Shown here: piece by piece, positions 11,995-22,646 of the stretch
How the letters are laid out: each line of letters opens with the position of its first letter
How positions within the stretch are numbered: the first letter of the stretch is position 1
Assembly (NCBI GenBank): GCA_009763385.1
Contig: CM019824.1
Coordinates: 155,862,357-155,926,356, forward strand
DNA length: 64,000 bases
Direction: 5' to 3'
DNA from: Coix lacryma-jobi var. lacryma-jobi
Taxonomy: Eukaryota > Streptophyta > Magnoliopsida > Poales > Poaceae
Position numbers and translations under genes: made by a program
Notes under the pieces: model-generated
Told to the model about the DNA's origin: nothing
Databases searched by the model: none
Seen by the model: the letters and a program-made list of their open reading frames with translations, nothing else

Positions 11995-13239
11995 TGTCGG
12001 GGGAACACCAAAGGGGTACCCCCAATCAACGCAAACAAATAGGTTAAGCCTAGAACACCAATTAATAAACCCAGCTAGGATAACCTTCTAAGAAACCAAC
12101 CCCTCGGAGCCTGCAACGCTGGCCCACCGCCAGGGAGCTTAGACTCGCCAAAACCTTACCGACCGCCTCCTGGTAACCTACCCCTCGAGCCTGCTACGGC
12201 TATCCACCGTTCCTCGGGACCCCGCGCGGGGACCTCGAGCCCCTCCAGCACGATAGCCTATCCCTCTAGGCTCATCACACCTTAGGCCTCGAGCTGGAGC
12301 TCAACCTCCGCTCACCCGAGCCCTCCGCGCCCGGCCTCGAGCGAGCGCTCCACTACCCTTCGAAGCCCTCCACGAAGAGGAAGCTTCCTGCTCCTAGCCC
12401 CATACTGCGCATTTAATGCATCCACCTATTCCAGTCACATCCTCCGGTACACAGCGTGTGCCACAGTGAACCGGAGCCAGAGTCAAATCTCGTTTTCACC
12501 ACAAGCATGGGCAAAAAGGCACAAGTACAGCACTGTTCGGCCATACCACGCGCTGTAGCACACTCGAGCTTCACCCCGAGGCCTGGGTTCCCGCTGTACG
12601 CCCGGGCGTTCCGGGACTTGCCCATACCTGCGGGGGCTCGAGCCTCCCATAGGCGCCACCTCGAGGCCGGCCCTGCGCCCCTCGAGCCCTGACTGCTTTC
12701 ACGCTATTGGAGGACAGGTACCCCAAGACCCGGAGGGACCCCGCCGTGTCCTGTACGTGCCTGGATGGGTGCTGTACGGCTTCCACATCGCCACGCCTCC
12801 ACGCCCGCGCCCGGGATGGAGGCCACGCATCAAGGACGCCTCAACAGCAACACCCACGTTGGCTACAGTGACTTCGACAAGACAGAGTTCCTACCCTTCG
12901 CCATATCGAGCGCTGTACATGTCAATCCTGTGTAAACCCTGACCTCCTCTTGTTCTATAAAAGGGGACGCCAGGGCCCTTCGCGCGGGAGAGACAACACA
13001 CGAGTCCACACACACACATACACGAGTCCGGACTCCGGTCCACGCTCACTGAGCTTGTACTCGCCCCTGTACAAGCACTTAGGTGCAAGTAATACAAAAA
13101 TCTCCTCCCCCGCTGGACGTAGGGCCTTCTTTGCCCGAACCAGGATAAATCCTTGTGTCATCTTGCATCACCATCCAAGAAGAGAGCACACGATCATATT
13201 ACTCGTTGGTGTCATACCCCCGGGTTCGAAACACCGACA
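11995..13239 (+). mobile_element. Solo LTR (G), 1245 bp, TSD CTATT
   Basis: It begins TGTCGGGGGAACACC and ends GAAACACCGACA, with inverted termini TGTCGG/CCGACA. The flanking duplication is CTATT (11990-11994 and 13240-13244). It contains a clear TATA box (12956-12963) followed by a GC-rich leader, fixing the plus orientation. The start resembles Ty3-type LTRs of grasses, though the family is not certain. It is noncoding and splits copia A gag. Confidence 0.88.
12956..12963 (+). promoter_or_regulatory. TATA box of solo LTR G
   Basis: TATAAAAG lies 284 bp before the LTR end, where a U3/R promoter is expected. Downstream sequence is a CA-rich leader. The assignment is by motif and position only. 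Confidence 0.6.
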
Positions 13240-13244
13240 CTATT

Positions 13245-13389
13245 AGACTTGATTCTTGTTATGCTTACAAAGGGCACTAATGGTGTGAAGGCTAAGTATA
13301 TTGGTGCACCCATGGTTGGCCCAAAGAAGAAAGCAATTTGGGTGCCCAAGAGCTTGGTGACTAACCTTGGAGGACCCAAAAAGGTTTGA
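13245..13389 (+). pseudogene. gag: copia A gag C-terminal fragment
   Basis: The frame resumes after solo LTR G and encodes ...IWVPKSLVTNLGGPKKV, matching the end of gag in copia B (IWVPKILVTNLQGP). It ends at a TGA (13387-13389) where the family usually has Trp (VWVPK), so this is probably TGG to TGA. A second stop follows at 13405-13407. The protease frame starts a few bases later in a different phase, directly after a pyrimidine-rich CTCTTTGTAG. Confidence 0.75.
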
Positions 13390-13418
13390 GTACCTAAAAA
13401 TAATTGATCTCTTTGTAG

Positions 13419-16400
13419 GTGAATTATAAAGCAGGAGGAAGGCATTGGGTGCTTGATAGTGGGTGCACTCAACACATGACCGGAGATGGTAGAATGTTCA
13501 AATCAATCAACACTAGTGGCAATGATCATGCGGATGCTATCACATTTGGTGACAACAAGAAAGGCAAGGTCAAAGGTTTGGGCAAGATTGCAATATCCAA
13601 TGACTTGAGCATCTCCAATGTGCTATTAGTGGAACCTCTCAACTTCAACTTGTTGTCCGTGGCACAATTATGTGATTTGGGATTCAAATGCATATTTGGG
13701 GTTGATGATGTGGAGATAGTGAGTGTTGATGGAAGTGACTTGGTGTTCAAAGGATTTAGATATGAGAACCTTTATTTGGTGGACTTTGATGCAAGTGAAG
13801 CTCAATTGACAACATGCTTATTCACCAAATCAAGTATGGGTTGGCTATGGCATAGGCGCTTGGGACATGTTGGAATGAAGCAACTAAAGAGGCTAGTGAA
13901 GCATGACATGGTTAGAGGACTAAAAGATGTTCACTTTGAGAAAGACAAGCTATGTAGTGCATGCCAAATGGGAAAGCAAGTTGGAAACACCCATCCAAAC
14001 AAAGGAATGATGAGCACTACACATGCACTTGAGTTGTTGCACATGGACTTGTTTGGACCAACTACATATGCGAGTATTGGGGGAAACAAGTATGGCTTTG
14101 TGATAGTGGATGACTATACAAGATACACATGGGTCTTCTTTCTCGTTGATAAGAGTGAAGTGTTTGGCGTATTCAAAACCTTTGTCAAGAGAAGCCAAAA
14201 TGAGCTTGATAGGAGAATCAAGAAAGTGAGAAGTGACAATGGAAGTGAGTTTAGAAACACAAGAGTTGATGAGCTATGTGATGAATTTGGAATCAAACAT
14301 CAATTCTCGGCCAAGTATACACCTCAATCCAATGGGATAGCTGAAAGAAAGAATAGGACACTCATTGATATGTCAAGATCCATGCTTAGTGAATACAATG
14401 TGAGTGATTCCTTTTGGGCCGAAGCAATCAACACGGCATGCTATTATAGCAACCGACTCTATTGTCACCCTCTATTGAAGAAGACACCATATGAGCTCCT
14501 CAATGATAGAAAGCCCAACATTGCATATTTTCGGGTTTTTGGATGCAAGTGCTAGATATTGAAGAAGGGCACAAGACTTGGAAAGTTTGAAAAGAAGTGT
14601 GATGAAGGGTTCCTACTTGGTTACTCCACTAGAAGCAAAGCATATAGAGTGTGGAACAACACATCAAGAATAGTTGAAGAAGTCCATGATGTTGAGTTTG
14701 ATGAAACCAATGGCTCACATGAAGAACAAGACAACCTAGATGATGTGAGAGGAACACAATTGGTGGAAGCTATGAAGAACATGGATGTTGGTGATATAAG
14801 GCCAAAGCAAGTGATTGACATTGAAGATGACAAAGATCAAGTGCTCACTCCTCCAACCATGCATGACAATGATATTGCAAGCTCTAGTGGTTCTCAAGAT
14901 CAACAAGATGCTAGTGCAAGCGCAAGTGCTAAACCGGAACAAGTGCTCCAACCAACACACATTGCAAGAGATCATCCTCTAGATCAAATTGTTGGTGACA
15001 TAAGAAGAGGTGTGCAAACAAGATCAAGATTGGCTTCATTTTGTGAACACTACTCATTTGTTTCATTCATTGAGCCAACCAAGATTGATGAATGTTGATT
15101 GGGTAAATGCAATGCATGAAGAATTGAATAACTTTACTCGCAGTGATGTTTGGGAGTTAGTGGAAAGACCAAAGAACACAAATATTATTGGTACAAGATG
15201 GGTCTTCCGAAACAAGCAAGATGAAGATGGCATTGTTGTTAGAAACAAAGCAAGATTGGTTGCACAAGGGTACACTCAATTAGAAGGCATTGACTTTGGA
15301 GAAACCTATGCATCGGTTGCTAGATTGGAGGCCATTAGAAGCCTACTTGCATATGCTTGTTCTCACAACATCAAGCTCTATCAAATGGATGTGAAAAGTG
15401 CTTTTCTCAATGGATTCATAAATGAGCTAGTATATGTTGAGCAACCTCCCGGATTTGAAGATTTGAAGAAGTCCAACCATGTGTACAAACTCAAGAAGGC
15501 ATTGTATGGGTTGAAGCAAGCACCAAAAGCATGGTATGAAAGATTGAGGGATTTCTTGCTATCAAAGGGTTTCAAGATGGGAAAGGTTGACACCACACTC
15601 TTCACCAAGAAGATTGAAAGTGACTTGTTTGTGTTACAAATCTATGTGGATGACATTATCTTTGGATCAACCAACCAAGACTTTTGTGAAGAGTTTGGAG
15701 AAATGATGGCTAAAGAGTTTGAGATGTCTATGATTGGAGAGCTTAGTTACTTCCTTGGTCTACAAATCAAGAAAATGAAGAAAGGCACATTTGTTAGTCA
15801 AGGCAAGTACATCAAGGACATGCTCAAGAAGTTTGGGTTAGATGAAGCAAAGGCAATAACCACTCCAATGGGCACAAATGGACATTTGGATAGTGACTCT
15901 AGTGGTGACATGGTGGATCAAAAGTTATATCGGTCAATGATTGGAAGTTTACTCTATGTGACCGCATCACGGCCGGATGTCATGTTTAGTGTGTGCATGT
16001 GTGCAAGGTTCCAAGCTTCACCAAGAGAAAGTCATTTGAAGGCAACCAAAAGAATATTGAGATACTTGAAGCACACTCCAAATATTGGACTATGGTATCC
16101 CAAGGGCTCTCAATTTGAATTGATTGGATACTCGGATTCCGATTATGCGGGATGCAAGGTGGATAGGAAGAGCACATCGGGCACTTGTCAATTGCTTGGA
16201 AGATCACTTGTCTCATGGTCATCAAAGAAGCAAAATAGTGTTGCACTCTCTACCGCCGAAGCCGAATACATATCCGCGGGTAGCTGTTGTGCACAATTGC
16301 TATGGATGAAAGCAACATTGCAAGATTATGGAGTCAAGTTTGGAGAAGTCCCATTGCTATGTGATAATGAGAGCGCCGTCAAAATAGCCACCAACCCGGT

Positions 16401-16596
16401 ACAACATTCAAGGACAAAGCACATTGACATAAGGCATCACTTCATTAGAGATCATCAAGCAAAGAAAGACATATCTATTGAGAGTGTGGGCACCGATGAT
16501 CAACTTGCCGATATCTTCACCAAGCCACTAGATGAAAGAAGGTTTTGCAAGCTAAGGAATGAACTGAATATCCTAGACTTCTCCAACATGAGTTGA
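13419..16596 (+). pseudogene. pol: copia A pol (protease, integrase, RT, RNase H), disrupted
   Basis: A Ty1/copia polyprotein in three pieces. The first (13419-14555) has the aspartic protease motif DSGCTQHMTG, the HHCC region (LWHRRLGHVGM...CSACQMGKQ) and the integrase core (HMDLFGPT, VRSDNGSEF, GIAERKNRT). A TAG at 14553-14555 interrupts GCKC/ILKKG. The second piece (14556-15098) holds the variable linker and ends by a frameshift near 15090. The third, from about 15100 to 16596, has reverse transcriptase (WVFRNKQDEDG, QMDVKSAFLNG, IYVDD) and RNase H (GYSDSDYAGCKVDRK, ALSTAEAEY). Domain order PR-INT-RT-RH defines copia. Sequence is close to copia B pol, which is uninterrupted. This copy cannot make a full polyprotein. 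Confidence 0.92.
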
Positions 16597-17629
16597 ATGC
16601 ACCCCCACATGTGTCATGCCTCTCCTCCAAGAAAGCAAAGGTGAAATTGTTTGGCATGTGCATTCATTCTTATTAGGTTGTGATCTAGTTCATATAGCCA
16701 TCACATTGCTTATTTAGGCTCATTCATGGCAAATAAAATGAATTTGAAGTATATATGGTACCACTATTGCTTCTATGTTTGACTTGATCTAGTGGTAGCA
16801 TATAACTCGTTTGCGAGCTTGTAACTCTAGTGTTTGGTCTAGTAAGTGAGCAATGGGTGTTTAACCAACGTGAGTAAGATAACCATTGTAAGATGTGTGA
16901 AGAAGCTTACTCTAGAGCAAACGTGTTAAATATCCTATGCTCATGAGCTAGATTAAACCATAACTTGACTAAGTGTAATTCCCTATCATTAAAACTTGCC
17001 CCACTTTTATGGTGAATTGTTGACAAAGGGGGAGAAAATGTTGAAAAGATATGAGGGGAGAAAATGCTATAAAAATAAAAGAGACATGCCATGTAAACCT
17101 TCAAGTGGGATCGGAGCATACAAATAGGGGGAGCAAGCTCATAAACATGATTGTTGCATTTAAAATATGCATATTCATATGTTTGATTGCAATGCATAAG
17201 CTATTTATTTTTATATTCATGCTTATGTGGTGAATGCTAGTGATAAGACTTGATTGATGAATTGTTTAATTAGCATGTATAGGATTGTAACTAGACATGT
17301 TGTTGTTTCAAGTGGTTCAAGAATCTTATTATAAATGTTGATCTCACGGGGTTCTTGAGTTTTGATGTATGTCTAGTGTATAATGATGCTAAGGATGGTA
17401 TAACATGTGCACTCTGATTGGTATCACGCTTCAAAGGTCCATTCTTATGCCTTAGCATCATCATTGGTAGTATTGCTCACCCACATTTCATATCCATACA
17501 TATGTGCAAATTTTAGAACCAAACTATATAGCACATATGTAGGGGGAGCTAATACTATCAATGTGGTTACACAAATTTTAATCACATATCTTTGTATAGG
17601 TTGTCATCAATTACCAAAAAGGGGGAGAT
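16597..17629 (+). other. copia A 3' noncoding region with repeated polypurine tracts
   Basis: No reading frame is supported between RNase H and the 3' LTR. Four GGGGGAG-containing tracts occur, near 17029-17037, 17126-17133, 17541-17547 and 17616-17629. The last (AAAAAGGGGGAGAT) abuts the LTR and is the likely plus-strand primer. Multiple tracts are a known trait of the SIRE/Maximus lineage. Copia B has a third ORF in the equivalent region; this copy does not. Confidence 0.7.
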
Positions 17630-19775
17630 TGAAAGCCCTAGTTTAGTTTTGGTTAATTGATGAAACCTATTTGGTCTAATCCTATTTGCTAAGTATGTGT
17701 GTAGCTCTTAAGAAAGGATTGTGACCAAGCCAAGTGGTGGAGCTAGCAAGGTGGCAACCATGGAGGATGGTGATGGCCACACGCATTCAAGAGATCAAGT
17801 GCTCTACCATTGGTGAAACTTGAGAAGAAGGGAAGAGATGAGCAAAGAGGGCCGAAGGCAAAGGTATATCCTATAGGGCTCTTTGTTTTAGTGATCAAGA
17901 CACTTAGCGAGTGTGATCACATTTAGGATAGATAGCCGTACTATTAAGAGGAGATTATTCATGGCTTATGCGGTGTTCAAGTGCCACTAGGTGTTCTCTA
18001 ACATATCGATGCTATAGACCTAGTGAGTGACTAACAAAACCCCTTGGAAAATGCTTTGCAAAATGCTAACACACTTGCATATGATGATGTACACTTGGTG
18101 TTGTTGGCACTTTTGGGATAAGGGGATGTTAAGGAGTTATGGAGAAGTGGGAGAAACTAGTGTATAGTTCCTCTCCTTCCTGCCGAGCTTGCGAGGCAGG
18201 ATTCAGCGGTTTTCGGAAGAAAAGTGGTGTGCTCAGGGAGCATCGGACGCTGGCTGAGCGTCCGATGGTTAACCCTAGTTTCTATCAGAAGTTGAAGGAG
18301 CATCGAACGCTGGCAACGGACGCTGAGGAATCACTATTGCAGAGTCCGATGCAGGTGACGTGGCGAGAGCGTGCTTTCGAGGGAACATCGGACGCTGGGC
18401 TGCGTCCGATGCCAATCCATCGGACGCGTCCGATGTGGTTTGGAGCGTTCTGGAACCTTTCTATTGTGTCATCGGACGCAGGGGTTGAGCGTCCGATGCT
18501 AACGTTCCGGCGCGTCCGATGTGACGCAGAATTGAACTGAATCGAGCAGTAGCATCGGAGCGTCCGATGCCTGGCATCGGCGCGTCCGATGCCACTTTAA
18601 CCGTGGCGCGAAGTGATATGACCGTTGGGATCTAACGGGCAGATTTCATATCAAGGGGACACGTGGCTCCATCCGGAGCATCGGACGCTGGGGTAGCGTC
18701 CGATGGTTGTTCATCGGCGCGTCCGATGACCCCGATTCCAGCCCAACGGCTAGGCTGTCTTGGATGGCCTATTTAAGGGGCTTGGCCGGCTTGCTAGGCA
18801 TCTCTCTTGCACATTTTGATTCCTAAGCATTCTAGTGAGCTTTGGCAAGCCTCCCAACTCATCTCCCAAGTTGATTTGATCAAACCAAGTGAGATTGAGT
18901 GATCTAGTGCGTGATTTGAAAAGAGTTCAATCTAGTGGCACTAGTTCTTCGCATCGGCATTGAGTTTTCTTGTTACTCTTGGCATTTGCCGGTGCCTAGA
19001 TGGCTTGGAGGCATTGAGGTGGTTTTGGCAAGAGAAGGAGATTGTTTTTGGCCACCACCGATCGTGATTGTGAGGGGTTTTGGAGCCTCACCTCGCCGGA
19101 GCGGCAAGAGGCATCCTTAGTGGATTTCTCGTGTCATTGAGCTACCTCACTAGCGGTAGATTCTTGTGGCGCTCTTTGTGAGCTTGGCTTTGCGCCGATT
19201 ATCCACCGGGTCACCTAGTGTTGGTCGACACAACGGGGAGTAGCGTGTTGGCAAGCACGTGAACCTCGGGATAAATCCTGGTGTCCCGTGTGCTTATTGT
19301 GATTGATTCCACTTCTTGGCGATTAGTCTTCATATTCATATTCTTGGTGATTGGCTCTCTACTAGACGATCCCGAAGGCTCGGTGAAATCACTTCTATCT
19401 AGCTCATTTACTTTGTGTATTTAATTTGAGCTATTCCTTTGTGTAGATACTATCTCTTGTCATATATCTTGTTTAGTTAGGTGTGTTTAGCTTGCTTAGT
19501 ATATCTTGTGCACACACTTGTTTCATACACATTATTTATATATCATACTTGTGCTAGAGCTAGATTATCTTATTTCGCATTTGTTATTAGCTCTAGTTGA
19601 TTGTGTGACATAGAGGTATTAGGTAGAATTGTTGGATAGGTGGCTTGCAACACACTATTAGGCTAGTGCAAAAAGCTTCGCCATTTGTTATACTAATAGT
19701 GTTTGCCTAAGTATTTTTTGTAGATTTTTAATTAGGCTATTCACCCCCCCCCCTCTAGCCAATTTGGACCTTTCA
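17630..19775 (+). mobile_element. copia A 3' LTR, 2146 bp
   Basis: It starts TGAAAGCCCTAGTTTAG straight after the polypurine tract and ends ...AATTTGGACCTTTCA after a C-run in TTCACCCCCCCCCCTCTAGCC. The downstream TSD is CATGG (19776-19780). The matching 5' copy would be left of the window. A TATA-like TATTTAAGG lies near 18771. The LTR separates the copia pol from the Harbinger-type MYB-like gene, whose stop codon is only about 10 bp downstream. Confidence 0.9.
18241..18728. repeat. Dispersed CATCGGACGC / GCGTCCGATG palindromic array
   Basis: About fifteen half-sites occur in both orientations, irregularly spaced. A perfect 18-bp palindrome CATCGGACGCGTCCGATG is at 18418-18435. The core CGGACGCGTCCG is the same as in LTR F, but the outer three bases differ (CAT/ATG versus GAC/GTC). 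The array is upstream of the TATA-like site of the copia A LTR. Confidence 0.88.
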
Positions 19776-19785
19776 CATGGTAGGT

Positions 19786-21482
19786 CTAGTTGTTGACCCT
19801 TGCAAATTTCTTGAGGAAGGCAAGCCTTGCTTCTGGAGTCTTAGTACCAATGAAGAAGTTGGCCTGGATTTCATCTCTGCACAGTTGGCTCACAACAAAC
19901 CACATGTCGTGTCCGTCGTGGACTCCGCATTCTCTGGCCAGCTCTTGAACTTTTTCCACCAATCGCGCCTTGGCATTCCCTTTGGTTTCTTGCCTTGACA
20001 TATTGGACTCCAATGCTTGCCTAAGCACGGCATTCCGTTCTGCCATGTGCCTACTGTTATCATTCAGGCACTGGGCGATCATGCGCACTGCTGGACTCTT
20101 TGGTTTCTTGCTTGGACTAGAGCCAGTGGTACTGGTGCTGCTTGCCCTCTTGTGCCCTCCACTGAGAGGAGTGCGCTGGCTACTGGGGTCATCAGTTTTG
20201 TCATCATCATCATCAACATCATCTGCAAGATTGTAGCAACCAGGCACAAAAGCAGTTGACCCATCAACCCCAGTACCAGCAAACATGTCGTCCAAATAGT
20301 CGGCATATACTGGGTACCCATCCATTAGTTTCATCCATTCTGATTTGCCCTGCAAGCAGTAACGAAACTTAAGGAATTGTATTGTACCATAATACTGTAA
20401 ACAGATGATGCAGCATGACTGAGATGACAATGTACCTTTGTATTATCTAGCCACCACTCTTTTGTAGCATTCACGGTACCATCAGGGTTACGGCCTAACC
20501 CTGTGTCCAAACGTAGCTTTTGCATAAACCCCCACAAACCTTTAAGCTGTGTAATCCTACCACTTATTTTGGTTCTATCCTGATACAAATTAGTTGCAGC
20601 ATAAAACCTGTTAATTATCTCTTGCATGCCAGTTTTGCTCATACGGTTGTTTGTGAATTGACCATTACTCATTTGTTCTAACCACAGCTCACACAAGAGG
20701 GTGGTATTGGCATCAGACCACTGGCACCTGTGCAGCTAATGCAGGAGTTGCACAATACACGTACAAACATCAAAAAAACTGAAAAAGAGGCATTGAGCAA
20801 AACAGTTGTGATCGAGAAATAACCTGGCCTTGCGCATCGGGGAATACTTCCTCAACTCCATGGTCATCTTCGTTGTTGGAGTTGGCGGCATACGGTGGAA
20901 CGGACTGCGTCATGGCTCCTCGTCGTTGTAATCCTCGGTTCCTGGGTCGTCCGGACTGCCCTGATGCAGCTGGTCGCGGTGCGCGCCCGCCGGAGACCGC
21001 TTGCCGCGGCGGCCGAACCCTGAACCCACCGTCGGCCGCTCTGCATCCACCACCACCGCTAGCAGCCTCTTCACCCGCACGGGGCGAGCGGAAATCCAAC
21101 GTACGGTAAGCAGTAGGCACCCGCACCGGTGGGGGGGCATGGAACCATAGGCCGACATTGCGGACCAACCTGGGCCACCGGGGTTGAGATCCAGTTGTTC
21201 CATGCCCATCGGAGGAGCATAGGCCGCGCTGGATCCGCCGTAGGCCGTGCTGGATCCGCCATAGGCCGAGCTGGATCCGGCAAAGGCGACGCTTGATCCG
21301 GCGTATCCCGCGCTGGATCCGCCATAGGCGGGCCTGGATCCGGCATAAGCGGCGCTAGATCCGGCGTAGGGGGGCCGGTCGTTGAAGATGTCGAAGTCGG
21401 GCTCCTCGGCGAACGGAGCTGGCTGGCTCAGGAAGTTCCTCGTACGCTCGTCGTTGTGGTCGTCTCCGTCGAAGCCGCCCAT
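19786..21482 (-). CDS. MYB/SANT-like DNA-binding protein (Harbinger ORF1 type), possible 1-bp frameshift
   Basis: Three exons: 21482-20824, 20720-20436 and 20349-19786. Exon 1 encodes an acidic N-terminus and a repeated YAGSSxA/YGGSSxA segment. Exon 2 encodes a Myb_DNA-bind_3-like domain (LWLEQMSNGQF, MQEIINRFY, KISGRITQLKGLWGFM, WWLDNTK). Exon 3 begins GKSEWMKLMDG and holds an acidic DDDDDK stretch, a basic SPSKKPK patch and a C-terminal helical region. Such proteins bind element ends and help import the Harbinger transposase; that role is family knowledge. Exon 1 shifts frame at a run of seven C at about 21131-21137. One more C would give 660+285+564 nt, that is 502 aa with all splice phases agreeing. 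The indel may be a real mutation or a sequencing error. Copia A lies about 10 bp past the stop. Confidence 0.72.
21215..21370 (-). repeat. Coding tandem repeat, about six 24-27 bp units (YxGSSxA)
   Basis: The unit GCGCTGGATCCGCCATAGGC, with variants, recurs six or so times with repeated GGATCCG cores. It encodes Tyr/Ala-Gly-Ser-Ser repeats in exon 1 of the MYB-like gene. It is likely to vary in copy number between alleles. Confidence 0.8.
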
Positions 21483-22032
21483 GTCCGGAGAGGAACCGAC
21501 TGAGGACGCCGGTGAAGGAGGCGACAACGGGATAGGGGGCTGGATCTTCGTGGCGGTAGATCTAGGGATGGATTCGGAGAAGATGCTGGGGAAGCAAGCG
21601 AGAGCGGGGAAGGAGGCGACGGCGGGGATCGAGGCGGAAGAACCTATGGTTCGAGAGTGGATGGTGAGGGAGCGGAGTGGCTGGCGTCGGCGGAGTGAGT
21701 GGGTCGGGCGGCTATGAGTAATGAGTGGGTGAGTGATGAGTGGGACGTGCAGAGCCTGACTGCACATAGCCCAATGGACTGGCCCAACATTTTGCAATTT
21801 TTGTGGGCTTGGGTGTTTAGTTTCTTTTGCAAAATTGCAGCCCAAAACACCAAATTTTTTTGCAAAATTGAGGATCTAAACAAGGCCTTAATACGAAACT
21901 GATGTTGTGTTGATTAGAAGGTACCCCTAGATAAGAATCTTTAGATGTTACAGAATGAAGATGGCTACCATTATTAACGAAGAAGCCAACTCATTCATTC
22001 TAACTTAACTACAAAAGTTCCGGAACTAGAGC

Positions 22033-22154
22033 TGCATTCATATAGTTTTTTCTCCTCAGATCCACTCCCGTTACAAAGTGTCGAGAGTACCGGTGCATTC
22101 ATATAGTTTTTTCTCCTCAGATCCACTCCCGTTACAAAGTGTCGAGAGTACCGG
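22033..22154. repeat. Perfect 61-bp tandem duplication
   Basis: Two identical copies, 22033-22093 and 22094-22154, each starting TGCATTCATATAG and ending GAGAGTACCGG. They are downstream of the fucosyltransferase gene, about 490 bp beyond its stop codon. The rest of 21891-22646 shows no gene; part of it should be the 3' UTR. Confidence 0.9.
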
Positions 22155-22646
22155 TTTATTCAGTTCATCCTACTACTGAAAAAGTTGAGCCTAAGATGAC
22201 CATCACAAGGATAATTTTAGCAGAAAATGTGAGTTCCCTTGATAATCAGACTGAAACCTATATGGGCGGAAGTTCATCCTACCCAATGGCCATGTATGAG
22301 TAAATGTTTGTCAAGCTGCTCCCGTAATTCTATATCTCTCTCTCTGTTTATTACTATCATCTACTTACAAGCAATTGAGATAATTATCCCAATCAAAATC
22401 ACATGACTTCTCTATTAGCCCTAATGCCCTATACAGATGCTTCCACCTCCAGCCGTTCTGACTTCTGAACAAGCCCAACCATGCCAGTACTTCATCCACA
22501 GCTGGACGATGGCGTGCCAACGAATAATTAGCGCATGTTGTCAGCTTCACAGAAGTTCTGATCAGTGTGCACCTTGCTATGTGTTTCTTAATTTCTCTCT
22601 ATGTACACTGGAATCACACCCAGGGATCTGCTAGGATGATGATTAG

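Larger units (their letters stand above)
19776..21887 (-). mobile_element. PIF/Harbinger-type element, right part, truncated by copia A
   Basis: The right end reads, on minus, GGCCTTGTTTAGATCC, the typical terminal repeat of PIF/Harbinger and Tourist elements, with TTA (21888-21890) as candidate target duplication. The element carries a MYB/SANT-like gene on minus, the ORF1-type partner of Harbinger transposases. Copia A was inserted at 19775/19776, so the other end, and presumably the transposase, lies beyond copia A, left of the window. Confidence 0.7.

Noticed and set aside
9917..12042. Small open frames between the nested LTRs
   Set aside because: All lie in noncoding LTR sequence, except the short gag continuation at 11852-11994.
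13408..13418. A 35-nt intron (13384-13418) that would fuse copia A gag and pol in frame
   Set aside because: The phase works, but 35 nt is below the usual plant intron minimum. Only the acceptor-like motif is kept as an observation.
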